A stretch of DNA of 64,000 nt, taken from Nemertoderma westbladi (Eukaryota > Xenacoelomorpha > Nemertodermatida > Nemertodermatidae). The position numbers and the translations under genes are program-made. Numbering within the stretch: the first letter of the stretch is position 1; each line of letters begins with the position of its first letter. The notes under the pieces are model-generated. The model was not told the DNA's origin, did not search any database, and saw only the letters and a list, made by a program, of their open reading frames with translations. Positions 10,259 through 22,900 of this stretch are shown here, piece after piece. The stretch spans positions 1 through 64,000 of the forward strand of contig JAUCBJ010005553.1 in the NCBI GenBank assembly GCA_032718475.1. Reading direction: 5' to 3'.

Positions 10259-12470
10259 TTCTAGCCGAGGTTCTCAACGAAGTCGCCTCAGACGTGGAAA
10301 CGGAGCCCCATTTACAGCCACTAGACGGGGAACAGTTTAGACTGCGGTCAACCTCAGTCTCACCCGACACGCGGCTGGATATAGCAGCTAGTGGAGTTTG
10401 GGGAGGAAGGTTCGAAAGAGTTTATATAGATGTTAACCCTATTAAACCTGGTGGGGGGGTCAATATGACCCCCCCCCGTGGTTTTTTTATTATAATTCTG
10501 AAACAAACGCAGTTGAGAATCTGAAATTTTATGTTTTTTCCTAAAGATCTATTGTCTTCCTAGTAGTGAAAACCGTTTTCAAAAATATTGGGTAGTTTTC
10601 GAGTTATAGCACCATTTTTAACCCTACTTTTGGCACTTTTTTTGAGACGTTTTTTAAAAATTACATTTCATTAAATATTACTTGTAACATGTCTATTTTT
10701 GATTTACACCGGTTTTTTGATGTTAGCAATTGGATGGAATTCATATAAATTGATTTAGAAATTTCAAACTTGTTTTTTTCGGCGGGTGCCAAATTTTGGT
10801 GCCAGCACCAAATTTTGAAATATGTCAATTTTGTAAACTGATTGTTTGAAACTTGTTTTTTACGCAATTTGGGTTTTTTGGGATTCTGGTTTCGATGAAA
10901 TATATACGAGTTGCACCAAGCGTATCAAACTTGTATTTTTCGGTGCTGTGTGCAAATTTTGGTGCTAGCACGAAATTTTGAAAATCCATTCAATAGATAA
11001 AATTGCTTGTGACAATTTATTTCTTGCATTTTGAAGGTTTATGGCTGTTCTGAATCTATATTTTAATATTTTAATATTTTATTATATATTTTAATATATA
11101 TTGGAATATATAATTATCGAACTAGACATCTCAAACTTGTAGTTTTCGGAAGTGGGTGCAAAATTTGGTGCTAGCACCAAATTTTGAAAACCATCAAGTA
11201 TATCAATTGATTGTGTCATCTTGTTTCTTGCGTTATACGGGTTTGTTAGGGTTCTGAATTCAATGGAATCAGTAAAAATTTCATAAGAGTTTTCAAACTT
11301 GTATTTTTCGCCGGTGGGTGAAAATTGTTGTTTTGCACAAAATTTTGGAAAATGAGTAAATTGATCAGTATATAGTATCATCTTGTTTCTTGCGTTATAC
11401 GGGTTTATGAGGGTCCTGAATCCGATGGAAACAATAAAAACAGAAATGCACATCGCAAACTGGTACTTTTTGGTGATGGGTACGAAATTTGGTGCTAGCA
11501 CCAAAATTTGCCAAATTACGCCGAAATATACAAGTAGCAATGATCTGGCATATTTGAAATGTATTCCATTAGAATCAGGGCCCTCGAAAACCTGAAAATG
11601 TGAATTTATAGCATCGTATAAGTGAATTAAAAATTTTTTGTTCTAACTGAAAAGTGCTGGTTACTTGTTTTTTTCATTTTTTTCCTACGCATAGAGGACT
11701 AAACAGACATTTATGGTAATCATATCATTTTTAAATACTTTCCAATGAATTTTGCGCCCCAGAAAACCTGTATTGAAAAACAATTAGCCGAAAAATGTAA
11801 CTTTTAAATTTTGTGAAAATTGTGCACTACTTGTAATTTTGGTGCTGCAATATAACCACCCCAGTACATTTTTTCGAAAATTTCTTTTTTCGGTCGGATC
11901 CAGACTAGTGATACCTACGTACAAACAAAAAAATCAGACGTTTTCGTTAATATTTGTAGATTTTAGAGGGAGTGGTCAATATGACCCCCCCCCCCCCCCC
12001 CCCCGGTATTTGTACAGCGTTTTATAGCCCGCTACTAATAGGGTTAAGGTTTGCACCCTTCTTGCCGTTTTTTGTGCCGTTCCAACCCTCGTACAACCGA
12101 GGCAGTTTATCATAAGCATGAATCTGAGAAGAGGCGAAAGTATGAAGAAAGGATTAATATGGTGGAACAAGCTGGGTTCTGCCCGTTCGTGGTGGCGGCA
12201 ACAGGGGGTTACAGCCGTTCAGCTCATGCCCTCTTGAACAGAATGGCACTGTTGCTTTCGGCAAAGAGGAATTCCCCTTACCCAGAAACCATACTTGTTG
12301 CGCACCCGATTAAGTTTCGCCCTTTTGCGGTCTGCCAGGATGTGCATCCAAGGATCTAGGTCACACAGGACGAGGGTAGCACGATTGGCGGACACGGGAA
12401 TCCGATCGGCAGTCTCCTCGGCCGGCCTGGAGTCGGGGTAGCTCGTGAGGATCTCGAGGCTCTGGAGAAG
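10259..12470 (+). pseudogene. Retroelement-associated C-terminal domain (possible PD-(D/E)xK nuclease), split
   Basis: The 5' part (10259-10436) reads VLNEVASDVETEP, LDIAASGVWGGRFERVYIDV. The 3' part (12044-12470) reads HKHESEKRRKYEERI, GFCPFVVAATGGYSR, then in another frame LLRSARMCIQGSRSHRTRV. I recognise this as a frequent TE-linked domain in invertebrate genomes, often following an RT and a zinc-binding HALxC motif. The LDI...DVK arrangement resembles a PD-(D/E)xK nuclease core; that is inference. The two halves are separated exactly by the piggyBac-like element at its TTAA. Two frameshifts show it was already decaying or decayed later. Confidence 0.55.
10437..12043. mobile_element. piggyBac-like non-autonomous DNA transposon 2
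   Basis: Perfect TTAA duplication (10433-10436 and 12044-12047), with ends CCCTATTA and TAATAGGG. These are the hallmark target and CCC/GGG ends of piggyBac. Length 1607 bp, no transposase. GGTCAATATGACC occurs near both ends next to G/C runs (G7 and C9 on the left, a run of about 20 C on the right). Five internal repeats, spaced 160-195 bp, each centre on a palindrome of the type TTTGGTGCTAGCACCAAA (about 10804, 10975, 11170, 11330, 11497). The organisation resembles element 1, although end sequences differ. Confidence 0.88.
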
Positions 12471-13206
12471 AATTACAAGGAGGTCGGAGTTGATAGTGGC
12501 GGAGTCGAAGATGAGGAAGGAGAGGAGGAATACTAGATGTACCCTTTACAAACTCTATTCAATCAGCCGTTATTTCTAGAACAAGTAGATTAGTGTTATA
12601 TCTTAAATCTGTGTTGATATATTAGTATTATTGAATTCATTGTATTATCATTATGTAGCTATTCCTACATAAACAAAATGTTCTATACTTCACTACAGAG
12701 AACACGCACCTCCACTTTATAAACAACTAAATATACTTACAGCCTATTGAAAAACTACACTTACTTGAAACTGCAAAATTAATTATATATATAATATATA
12801 TATATAATTAAATTTGTTGCAAGATTATAACAGTATTATAATATATTTCGTACCGACTGGCGGTGCTTCATCAGATATAGGTAGGTTAACTAATACTAAT
12901 GATAAGGGTACAATATAATAGAAAGGGAAACACATAAGTATGATTAATAACATTCAGATGTAAATACAGTAATTGTAATATTAATATAGCGATACTTCAG
13001 TACTTAGGCATTCTGAATTCTGACTACGAGCACAGTGTAGGTATATAGCAGTAATGACACGGTAACTGTAGAACTGTATGATAAATCTACTATGATTAGG
13101 TCTGTTATAATTGTATTGTATGTACAGTATAAAGTTGATGAAGCATGAAGGGTTATACAGTATGTATCTTTAACTAAATTTTATGCATTATGAAAACTAA
13201 TAGTTT
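12471..13206. other. AT-rich spacer, no gene seen
   Basis: Contains a TA-rich palindrome at about 12780-12815. No coding frame or known element. Confidence 0.4.
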
Positions 13207-13468
13207 CTTATCCTAAATTAATAAATGCTATTTGTTATATCCTAAATTAATAAATGCTAATATGTCATATCCTAAATTAATAAATGCTAATTTGTCATAT
13301 CCTAAATTAATAAATGCTGATATGTCATATCCTAAATTAATAAATGCTGATATGTCATATCCTAAATTAATAAATGCTAATTTGTCATATCCTAAATTAA
13401 TAAATGCTATTTGTTATATCCTAAATTAATAAATACTAATATGTCATATCCTAAATTAATAAATGCTA
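13207..13468. repeat. 30-bp tandem repeat
   Basis: Nine copies of a unit like TCATATCCTAAATTAATAAA plus TGCTAATTTG. The outer units are 1-2 bases shorter. AT-rich, no function suggested. Confidence 0.92.
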
Positions 13469-13713
13469 CTATTTTTATTTATTTTTTATATTTATATTTT
13501 TATATATTTTACAACATCTCCAATTAAATTTAATTTAATTATATTTATACTATGAATCAACCATCATTAACTCAATTAATTATCTATAATATACATATAT
13601 AAATTATAATACTAAAATTTAAAAAACTTACTTAGATAAAACTAAATGTTATATTTATGTGCTCCCTGTTTGAAAAAAATAAATAATAATCATGTAACTA
13701 TTGAATTGTTTAG

Positions 13714-13911
13714 AAATATGTCGCACTGATTCTGGACCTGATACATACAAGAACTGTGTTTTCCCTTTCAACTACTTTGGAGTCGAATACACAAAATGTA
13801 CAACAGTTGGAGACAACCAGCCTTGGTGCGCCACTGACGTCACTGCAGGATCCTTCATTCCAGGGTCAGGGAAGTGGGGTTACTGCATATCTGATACAGC
13901 GATATGTGATG
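13714..13911 (+). CDS. Exon: fibronectin type II domain
   Basis: 66-codon symmetric phase 1-1 exon. Acceptor TTTAG at 13709-13713, donor GTAGGT at 13912. Shows the Fn2 pattern CVFPFNYFG, YTKC, WCAT, GKWGYC with the expected four cysteines plus flanking ones. Symmetric 1-1 phase is usual for shuffled extracellular modules. Confidence 0.9.
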
Positions 13912-16900
13912 GTAGGTGCTACTGTATGACTAAATACATGCTTGTATTTTTATTTTTTTTTACACTCTAAATACAGTTTGACTGTTACCACAGTTTACTG
14001 ATATTGTTATTGTTATTGATATTGATATTATATATTGATAATATATTATATATGTATATATATATATATAATATATTGATATTATTATTCTCATTCGCAT
14101 TATTTTATTTTATTTATTTATTCTTTAAACCTCACTAAACTACATATACAAATAACATAACTACTGTACAAAAAAAAACAAAAAGAAACCTTGGTAGAGC
14201 ACAATATTACATACAAAAAACGGAAAACTAGAAATTATAAAAAGTAGATTAGAAAATTACAAAAAGCCCCGTGACAGCATCACGGCACAAATTATCGGGA
14301 AACTGGTCTGCAGACAGTGTAAACAGTTTGCACTACATTGTTACAACTGAGCTTAATTCTACTATATAGACTACAAACTGCACAAAATAGTGAATATGAC
14401 AAAATAAGGGCAGATTTAACTTACTAAGGGAAAGTGGGATGTTCCTAGGCTCGTCGTCAGTTAGACGAGGTATATTAAAGAACAAACGGGTACAATTATT
14501 ATATGCTACCCTTATTTTGTCGTAAGCACGTTGTGAATAATTCTGTCTGTTCCACAGACTGTTACAATAAATCGGAGTACAATAAGCCTTCTAAATAATG
14601 CAACTTTGACAACTACCAAAGCACGCCGAAGTTCCTAACTAAGGCACCTGATTAATATTGTCGAGATCATGATCAGTGGACGAACTTAACATATGCCCTA
14701 AATAAGTGAACGAACGGCGTATATAAATAAACATGAGCACAATAAGATAATGCGATATAAAATATATACATGTAGTCTTTTTAACATTAAATAAAATTGA
14801 GTTTACATTCGCATATTTTACGGCAATATCTATTAGATTTTGTAATCCAATAATTGAATTAGAAATTAGACAGGTCGTTGGTGTATACGATGTGATTGGT
14901 TCTTCCAGAATCAATCATGCAACCTACTGTATGTCGCCGCGATTTAGAGCAATGCTAAGCCCGTCCACGTACACATTATAGAACAATGGGGAAAGTATAC
15001 TACCTTACCTTGTCTTCTACCATCAGTTACATTAAAGAGTTGGATAGTATCCCATCCCAACAAACACGCAGTAATTGGTTTCTATACCAAAATTTAATTA
15101 GACTTACTATGTAAATGGGAACCCCGCGGTTCAGACGTTTATCCAGAAGCCCATAGTGGTTAACTCAGTCAAACGCCTTGGAGGCATCTAACATGCAAAC
15201 ATAAACACTAGAGATGTGTAAGAGATAGTAATTCACAATCTCGTTTAAAGTGTAGACACAAGGTCTCGGTGCCTGAATTGAGTTTAAATCCTAATTGGTT
15301 GTCAGAAGTGGTTAGACAATCAACACACCGCATCAAAACAACCTCCTCGACAAGCTTACTGAGGGTCTTGGAGAGGGCAATGCCTCTGTAGTTGTCTCGA
15401 CAAGCTTACTGAGGGTCTTGGAGAGGGCAATGCCTCTGTAGTTGTCTCGACAAGCTTACTGAGGGTCTTGGAGAGGGCAATGCCTCTGTAGTTGTCCTTA
15501 CTTGTAAGATCCCCGGTTCTATCCTTAACAATTGGGATTAAAATCGATTCTATCATGCCAGGTGGAATACATGAATGCGAAAACATAGTTAGTTAAAATA
15601 CATAAAGCACAGATTAAATTATAACCACAAGGATGAATAAAATGCTCTACTGAAAGACCATCAGGCCCAGCAGCCTTGCCCGTTGGCAGGACATTAATAA
15701 TGACATAATAATGATTAGCGCAAAATTGAAAAATATTTTCATCTACAAAATGGCAAGCTCAATGCAAGATGCGGATAATCTCGCGAAAGTCATGGGGGAT
15801 AGGGAGCTGTGGCGGTGCAACTTTGATGTAAGATGGCATAGCACTCTTAATACACGCTATGCTGCATTGGACTTGCCAATTGTGGATTGCATGGTGGTGA
15901 CAAAATGTTTTTGTTAAGATGGCAAGATAACTTACATCTCTTTGTGAAACTCAAAATTAAGCAACAATCAGTCCCTGCAAGCTAATGAGAATGTTGTAGA
16001 GAATTGGGCACAATGGGCAGGTGAGTCCACATTTTTGACTCCATAATCGAACTATATTTGATTTATCGGTTGTAATACATGACTTATTAATAATCCATGT
16101 ATGAAATAGTATTATGCCATATATATATATCTGTATAGGTTTTATATTCTCTAACCTATAAAACTTATTATTTTACAGTCCATGTTACAACCGAAATGCA
16201 GATAAATGTTATTGGTCTCCCAACCGGTAGTGACTCTGTACATGGTAATGGGTTTCCTCATATGGCTGTTGACGGAATCTATGATGGTGAAATGCTCGAT
16301 GCTACACCATGCTTTCATTCCCACGGGTACAACAGTGGTAGTCCTGGATGGTGGTGGCTTGATCTTGGTACTGCTAAATCAATCGAGCACGTTACAATTT
16401 ACAACAGAAGAGAAGGTTTGGGAGACAGAATAATTGGTGCAAAGGTAAGGAGAATAATAAAGCAAAAAATATATAAAATTACATATAATTAGCACAATAA
16501 TTGCACAGTTTTGTTTATATACATAATAATAAAAGTTCCTAGTAATATTGTGACACAAACTATTTCCATTCACCGATTCCATATTCATTTTCATCCTATT
16601 TATGTATGTATGCATTGTTCTACGGATATTTTTAGTTCACCATACTGCAATGATGAGTTTAATGCCTGCATCCATCATCCCATCCTACCTTTATGTATCA
16701 TCAAATTGTGACCGAGCACAATCTGATTGGATGAGTACCGTACCCATCAGTCCATGGTTCCGAAGTTCCAATGAGTTTATGTTTTATAATGTAAGGATTT
16801 CCCCAATTAATTTTTGATACTCAATGTCATTTAGTGCGGTTTCACAGAGTTCCTCCATAGCTGGATCCATGGAATTCTTATTTTTGGTCTCTTAGTACCT

Positions 16901-19900
16901 GTATTTGTATTTGTATCTCCTTTGTATTTGTATCTCCTTTGTATTAGTATCTCCTTTGTATTTGTCCTTTGTATTTGTATCTACTTTGTATTTGTATCTC
17001 CTTTGTATTTGTATCTCCTTTGTATTTGTATCTCCTTTGTATTTGTATCTACTTTGTATTTGTATCTCCTTTGTATTTGTATCTCCTTTGTGTTTGTATC
17101 TCCTTTATATTTGTATCTCCTTTGTATTTGTATCTCCTTTGTATTTGTATCTCCTCTGTATTTGTATCTCCTTTGTATTTGTATCTCCTTTGTATTTGTA
17201 TCTCCTTTGTATTTGTATCTCCTTTGTATTTGTATCTCCTTTATATTTGTATCTCCTTTGTATTTGTATCTCCTTTGTATTTGTAACTCCTTTGTATTTG
17301 TATCTCCTTTGTATTTGTATCTCCTTTGTATTTGTATCTCCTTTGTATTTGTATCTCCTTTATATTTGTATCTCCTTTGTATTTGTATCTCCTTTGTATT
17401 TGTATCTCCTTTGTATTTGTATCTCCTTTGTATTTGTATCTCCTTTATATTTGTATCTCCTTTGTATTTGTATCTCCTTTGTATTTGTATCTCCTATGTA
17501 TTTGTATCTCCTTTGTATTTGTATCTCCTTTGTATTTGTAACTCCTTTGTATTTGTATCTCCTTTGTATTTGTATCTCCTTTGTATTTGTATCTCCTTTA
17601 TATTTGTATCTCCTTTGTATTTGTATCTCCTTTGTATTTGTAACTCCTTTGTATTTGTATCTCCTTTGTATTTGTATCTCCTTTGTATTTGTATCTCCTT
17701 TATATTTGTATCTCCTTTGTATTTGTATCTCCTTTGTATTTGTAACTCCTTTGTATTTGTATCTACTTTGTATTTGTATCTCCTTTGTATTTGTATCTCC
17801 TTTGTATTTGTATCTCCTTTGTATTTGTATCTCCTTTGTATTTGTATCTCCTTTGTATTTGTATCTCCTTTATATTTGTATCTCCTTTGTATTTGTATCT
17901 CCTTTGTATTTGTATCTCCTTTGTATTTGTATCTCCTTTGTATTTGTATCTCCATTGTATTTGTATCTCCTTTGTATTAGTATCTCCTTTGTATTTGTCC
18001 TTTGTATTTGTATCTACTTTGTATTTGTATCTCCTTTATATTTGTATCTCCTTTGTATTTGTATCTCCTTTGTATTTGTATCTCCTTTGTATTTGTATCT
18101 CCTTTGTATTTGTATCTCCTTTGTATTTGTATCTCCTTTGTATTTGTATCTCCTTTGTATTTGTATCTCCTTTGTATTTGTATCTCCTTTGTATTTGTAT
18201 CTCCTTTATATTTGTATCTCCTTTGTATTTGTATCTCATTTGTATTTGTAACTCCTTTGTATTTGTATCTCCTTTGTATTTGTATCTCCTTTGTATTTGT
18301 ATCTCCTTTGTATTAGTATCTCCTTTGTATTTGTATCTCATTTGTATTTGTATCTCCTTTGTATTTGTATCTACTTTGTATTTGTATCTCCTTTGTATTT
18401 GTATCTCCTCTGTATTTGTATCTCCTTTGTATTTGCATCTCCTTTGTATTTGTATCTCCTTTGTATTTGTATCTCCTTTGTATTTGTAACTCATTTGTAT
18501 TTGTATCTCCTTTGTATTTGTATCTCCTCTGTATTTGTATCTCCTTTGTATTTGTAACTCCTTTGTATTTGTATCTCCTTTGTATTTGTATCTCCTCTGT
18601 ATTTGTATCCTGCCATTTTCAACTTGTGTTAAAGAAAACTGATTAAATATTGATATCAATGGCTAATGGCCAGTTACAACCGTGAAGTGCTTTAACCCGG
18701 CTAAGTAAAGCTGGCACTTCTCGATCGCATATTTAATGGCGACGATTTTAATTATCGAACAAGCATTAATAAATTAATTATTAATGAAGAAGATATGTTT
18801 TCAAATTGACTCTCGACAAACACTCGGTTAGTATCAGTTAGGCCACAATGATCCTTACCAAGATCACCACTTCTCCAACAGCATTCCAGACTTTATTAGG
18901 ACTACTAGGATCGGCTCGGCATGCTGCATTGCAGCTGCATTTTTAAGGATGCTGTGCCGGCTTGTCGACAAAATTGCGCCGCCACAACTCCCTATCACCC
19001 ATGACATTTGCTAGATCATCCGCATCTTCAAGGCCAGTATCCTTTAAGATGCGTCTCAAGAAAGTCATGGGCTGTCCACCATGCTTATTCACTCCATCAG
19101 GATGCCAAAGTACAAGATTATGCACTGGCAACCAATGAGACACCTCCAATGTTATATAGTGTCTGGTTGTCTGTCAGGCTGGTGCATTGTACTTGACACA
19201 ATGAACCCGGCGTAGCATTCTTGTGAATGTGCCATCCAGAGTTTTGGCGTCCTCAGCAGTTAGAGCCCAGCATGGACTCCCATAGAGGAGTACTGGAACT
19301 ACTGCTGCTTAAGTTTCCGATTAATTCTCGGTGACTTCCAAATCCTGGAAAGCCTATTCAAGGCTGCCCATGCCTTTCCCTTACGTAATCGAAGGAACTG
19401 CCTGACTTCCGGATCCATGATCCCAGGTAACAGAAGTCGTCCACATGCTCAAGCATACCATCCTTTGAGCTTATGCTCATCCGATCAGAGACTTGCTGAG
19501 GACTTTCAAAGTTAACTGTCAAAATTTTGGTCTTTCTGGAGTTAATAAAAAGACCAACACTAGAAGCAACATGTTCTAATGAGCTGAGGAGCCGTTGGGC
19601 TCCTTCTAGTGATTCTGAGAGGACTCCTAAGTCATCAGCAAAGTCTAGATCAGTTAGGTACTTGGCAGGATTTCCTCGACTTCTGGAGCCAGTAGGTGGA
19701 GTTATCATCACCCCATCATCATTATGATGATCTAAGGACATGCGTAGAACATAGTCAACCACAATTATGAACAAGAATTGTGAAATGTGTCTCCCTGGAG
19801 GACGCCACATAACACTTCAAATGGTTCTGTGTCACCGTCAACAGTAGACACAAATGTTGTCGAACCATCGTATACTGATCTGATTGCTGCAATAATTTCA

Positions 19901-22900
19901 TCAGGAATCCCATATAATGAAAGTATGCTGAACATACTTGAGCGAGGCACTGAATCAAAGGCCTTGAAGAAGTCAACAAAGATAACAGCCAGATGCCTGT
20001 CTTTCTTTTTTGATATCTCTTCAATTATCCTTCTAAGTGCCAAAATGGGCTCCATGGTCCCACGACCTTTACGGAACCCATTTTGATTTCCAATGGGATC
20101 CCTGATGCGATTTAATAGAATTATATTGTATAGCTTTGCAGCAATCGAGATCAATGAGATTCCCCAAAAAGAACCATAGAGTGTTAGGTTGCCCTTCTTG
20201 GGAACTGGCACCAACTTATTTGTTTTCATTTCTAGTGGGACTCTTGTTGTTCGGTACATGTCTACTATGATGGGATAGATGAGCTTTAAACACTCAGGTA
20301 TTTTAAAGACCTCAGGGGGAACACCATCTACTCCACTGGCACGATTGGTCTTAATGCTCTTTGCAGCAGCCTGCACTTCTGCAAAGGAGATATCGCTAAT
20401 GGGAATATCTGGGAGTACAGACTCAGACACTTTTACTTCTATAAAGTTATCAGGCAAATACCCTGTGATTATTGAGGAGCTTTTCAAAGTGGGCCTTCCA
20501 ACCATTGAGGCAATCGGCTGGTGATTCAGCCTTAACCTTGGTGGTTACCTTGATGATCCTTACCAAGATCACCACTTCTCCAAACAGCATTCCCGACTTT
20601 ATTAGGAAGTGGGTTCTGATTGGTCGATTATTCTTTTATTATTATTATTAATCATTAATCCAGGCATACATTGCCCATATAGTACAGTAAAATCGCAGTG
20701 GCTAGATAGTAATATTTGTAGCACAAGGTAATAATTATAACGGAAGGGAAACAAGAAAATATCCGAGCAAGGACAAAAAAAAATATATTTAAAAAAAAAT
20801 AAATGCAAAAATGTTAAGTATTATTTATACTAGAAATTTATACTAAAAGGGTGTAAGTACATAATATAAATATAGAGGGTATAATAGGTATAATTAGGGA
20901 AAAATATATAATATTAGAACAAAGGACAATAACATAACTATAACATTAACACATAACAATATAAGAACTGTAAGTAAATTATTCCCCGCACAGACTTACA
21001 CCAAATATACGACTCGTTTGAAACGTTTCCAAGGCAACTGACTGTACAGTACAAGGCTGTTCTCTGACGATCTCACGCGTCGCAATAATGATTTCTGCGC
21101 ATTGTGACGGATATGTACTAATTTGGGTAGATTCAGTATACCACACATGTACGATACACTGGAATCGTAACTAAAACCAAAAAGTTTTCTAATAATATTA
21201 TTATATGCAACGCGGAATTTACTATATGTGGAGAGTGAAAAAAATTACTTCTCGCCTATAGGGAGTTACAGTAGATCTGAGTGCAAAATGACCTGAAAAG
21301 TTTTGAAAAATTACTTCTCGCCCATAGGGAGTTACAGTAGATCTGAGTGCAAAATGACCTGAAAAGTTTTGAAAAATTACTTCTCGCCCATAGGGAGTTA
21401 CAGTAGATCTGAGTGCAAAACGACCTGAAAAGTTTTGAAAAATTACTTATCGCCCATAGGGAGTTACAGTAGATCTGAGTGCAAAATGACCTGAAAAGTT
21501 TTGAAAAATTACTTCTCGCCCATAGGGAGTTACAGTAGATCTGAGTGCAAAATGACCTGAAAAGTTTTGAAAAATTAATTCTCGCCCATAGGGAGTTACA
21601 GTAGATCTGAGTGCAAAATGACCTGAAAAGTTTTGAAAAATTACTTCTCGCCCATAGGGAGTTACAGTAGATCTTAGTGCAAAAGGACCTGAAAAGTTTT
21701 GAAAAATTACTTCTCGCCCATAGGGAGTTACAGTAGATCTGAGTGCAAAACGACCTGAAAAGTTTTGAAAAATTACTTCTCGCCCATAGGGAGTTACAGT
21801 AGATCTGAGTGCAAAATGACCTGAAAAGTTTTGAAAAATTACTTCTCGCCCATAGGGAGTTACAGTAGATCTGAGTGCAAAATGACCTGAAAAGTTTTGA
21901 AAAATTACTTCTCGCCCATAGGGAGTTACAGTAGATCTGAGTGCAAAATGACCTGAAAAGTTTTGAAAAATTACTTCTCGCCCATAGGGAGTTACAGTAG
22001 ATCTGAGTGCAAAATGACCTGAAAAGTTTTGAAAAATTACTTCTCGCCCATAGGGAGTTACAGTAGATCTTAGTGCAAAAGGACCTGAAAAGTTTTGAAA
22101 AATTACTTCTCGCCCATAGGGAGTTACAGTAGATCTGAGTGCAAAACGACCTGAAAAGTTTTGAAAAATTACTTCTCGCCCATAGGGAGTTACAGTAGAT
22201 CTGAGTGCAAAATGACCTGAAAAGTTTTGAAAAATTACTTCTCGCCCATAGGGAGTTACAGTAGATCTGAGTGCAAAATGACCTGAAAAGTTTTGAAAAA
22301 TTACTTCTCGCCCATAGGGAGTTACAGTAGATCTTAGTGCAAAATGACCTGAAAAGTTTTGAAAAATTACTTCTCGCCCATAGGGAGTTGCAGTAGATCT
22401 GAGTGCAAAACGACCTGAAAAGTTTTGAAAAATTACTTCTCGCCCATAGGGAGTTACAGTAGATCTGAGTGCAAAATGACCTGAAAAGTTTTGAAAAATT
22501 ACTTCTCGCCCATAGGGAGTTACAGTAGATCTGAGTGCAAAATGACCTGAAAAGTTTTGAAAAATTACTTCTCGCCCATAGGGAGTTACAGTAGATCTGA
22601 GTGCAAAATGACCTGAAAAGTTTTGAAAAATTACTTCTCGCCCATAGGGAGTTACAGTAGATCTTAGTGCAAAATGACCTGAAAAGTTTTGAAAAATTAC
22701 TTCTCGCCCATAGGGAGTTGCAGTAGATCTGAGTGCAAAACGACCTGAAAAGTTTTGAAAAATTACTTCTCGCCCATAGGGAGTTACAGTAGATCTGAGT
22801 GCAAAATGACCTGAAAAGTTTTGAAAAATTACTTCTCGCCCATAGGGAGTTACAGTAGATCTGAGTGCAAAATGACCTGAAAAGTTTTGAAAAATTACTT

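Noticed and set aside
12845-12880. Minus-strand CTGATGA ... GAAA resembling a hammerhead ribozyme core, as found in Penelope-like elements
   Set aside because: The stem II bases next to CTGATGA and GAAA do not pair (A-C, G-A, C-T). Only an internal ACCG/CGGT pairs, and no convincing stem I or Penelope ORF is nearby.
16905-18646. Long open frames (up to 448 codons) rich in Leu/Tyr/Cys or Lys/Gln
   Set aside because: They are readings of the 17-bp satellite in several frames on both strands.
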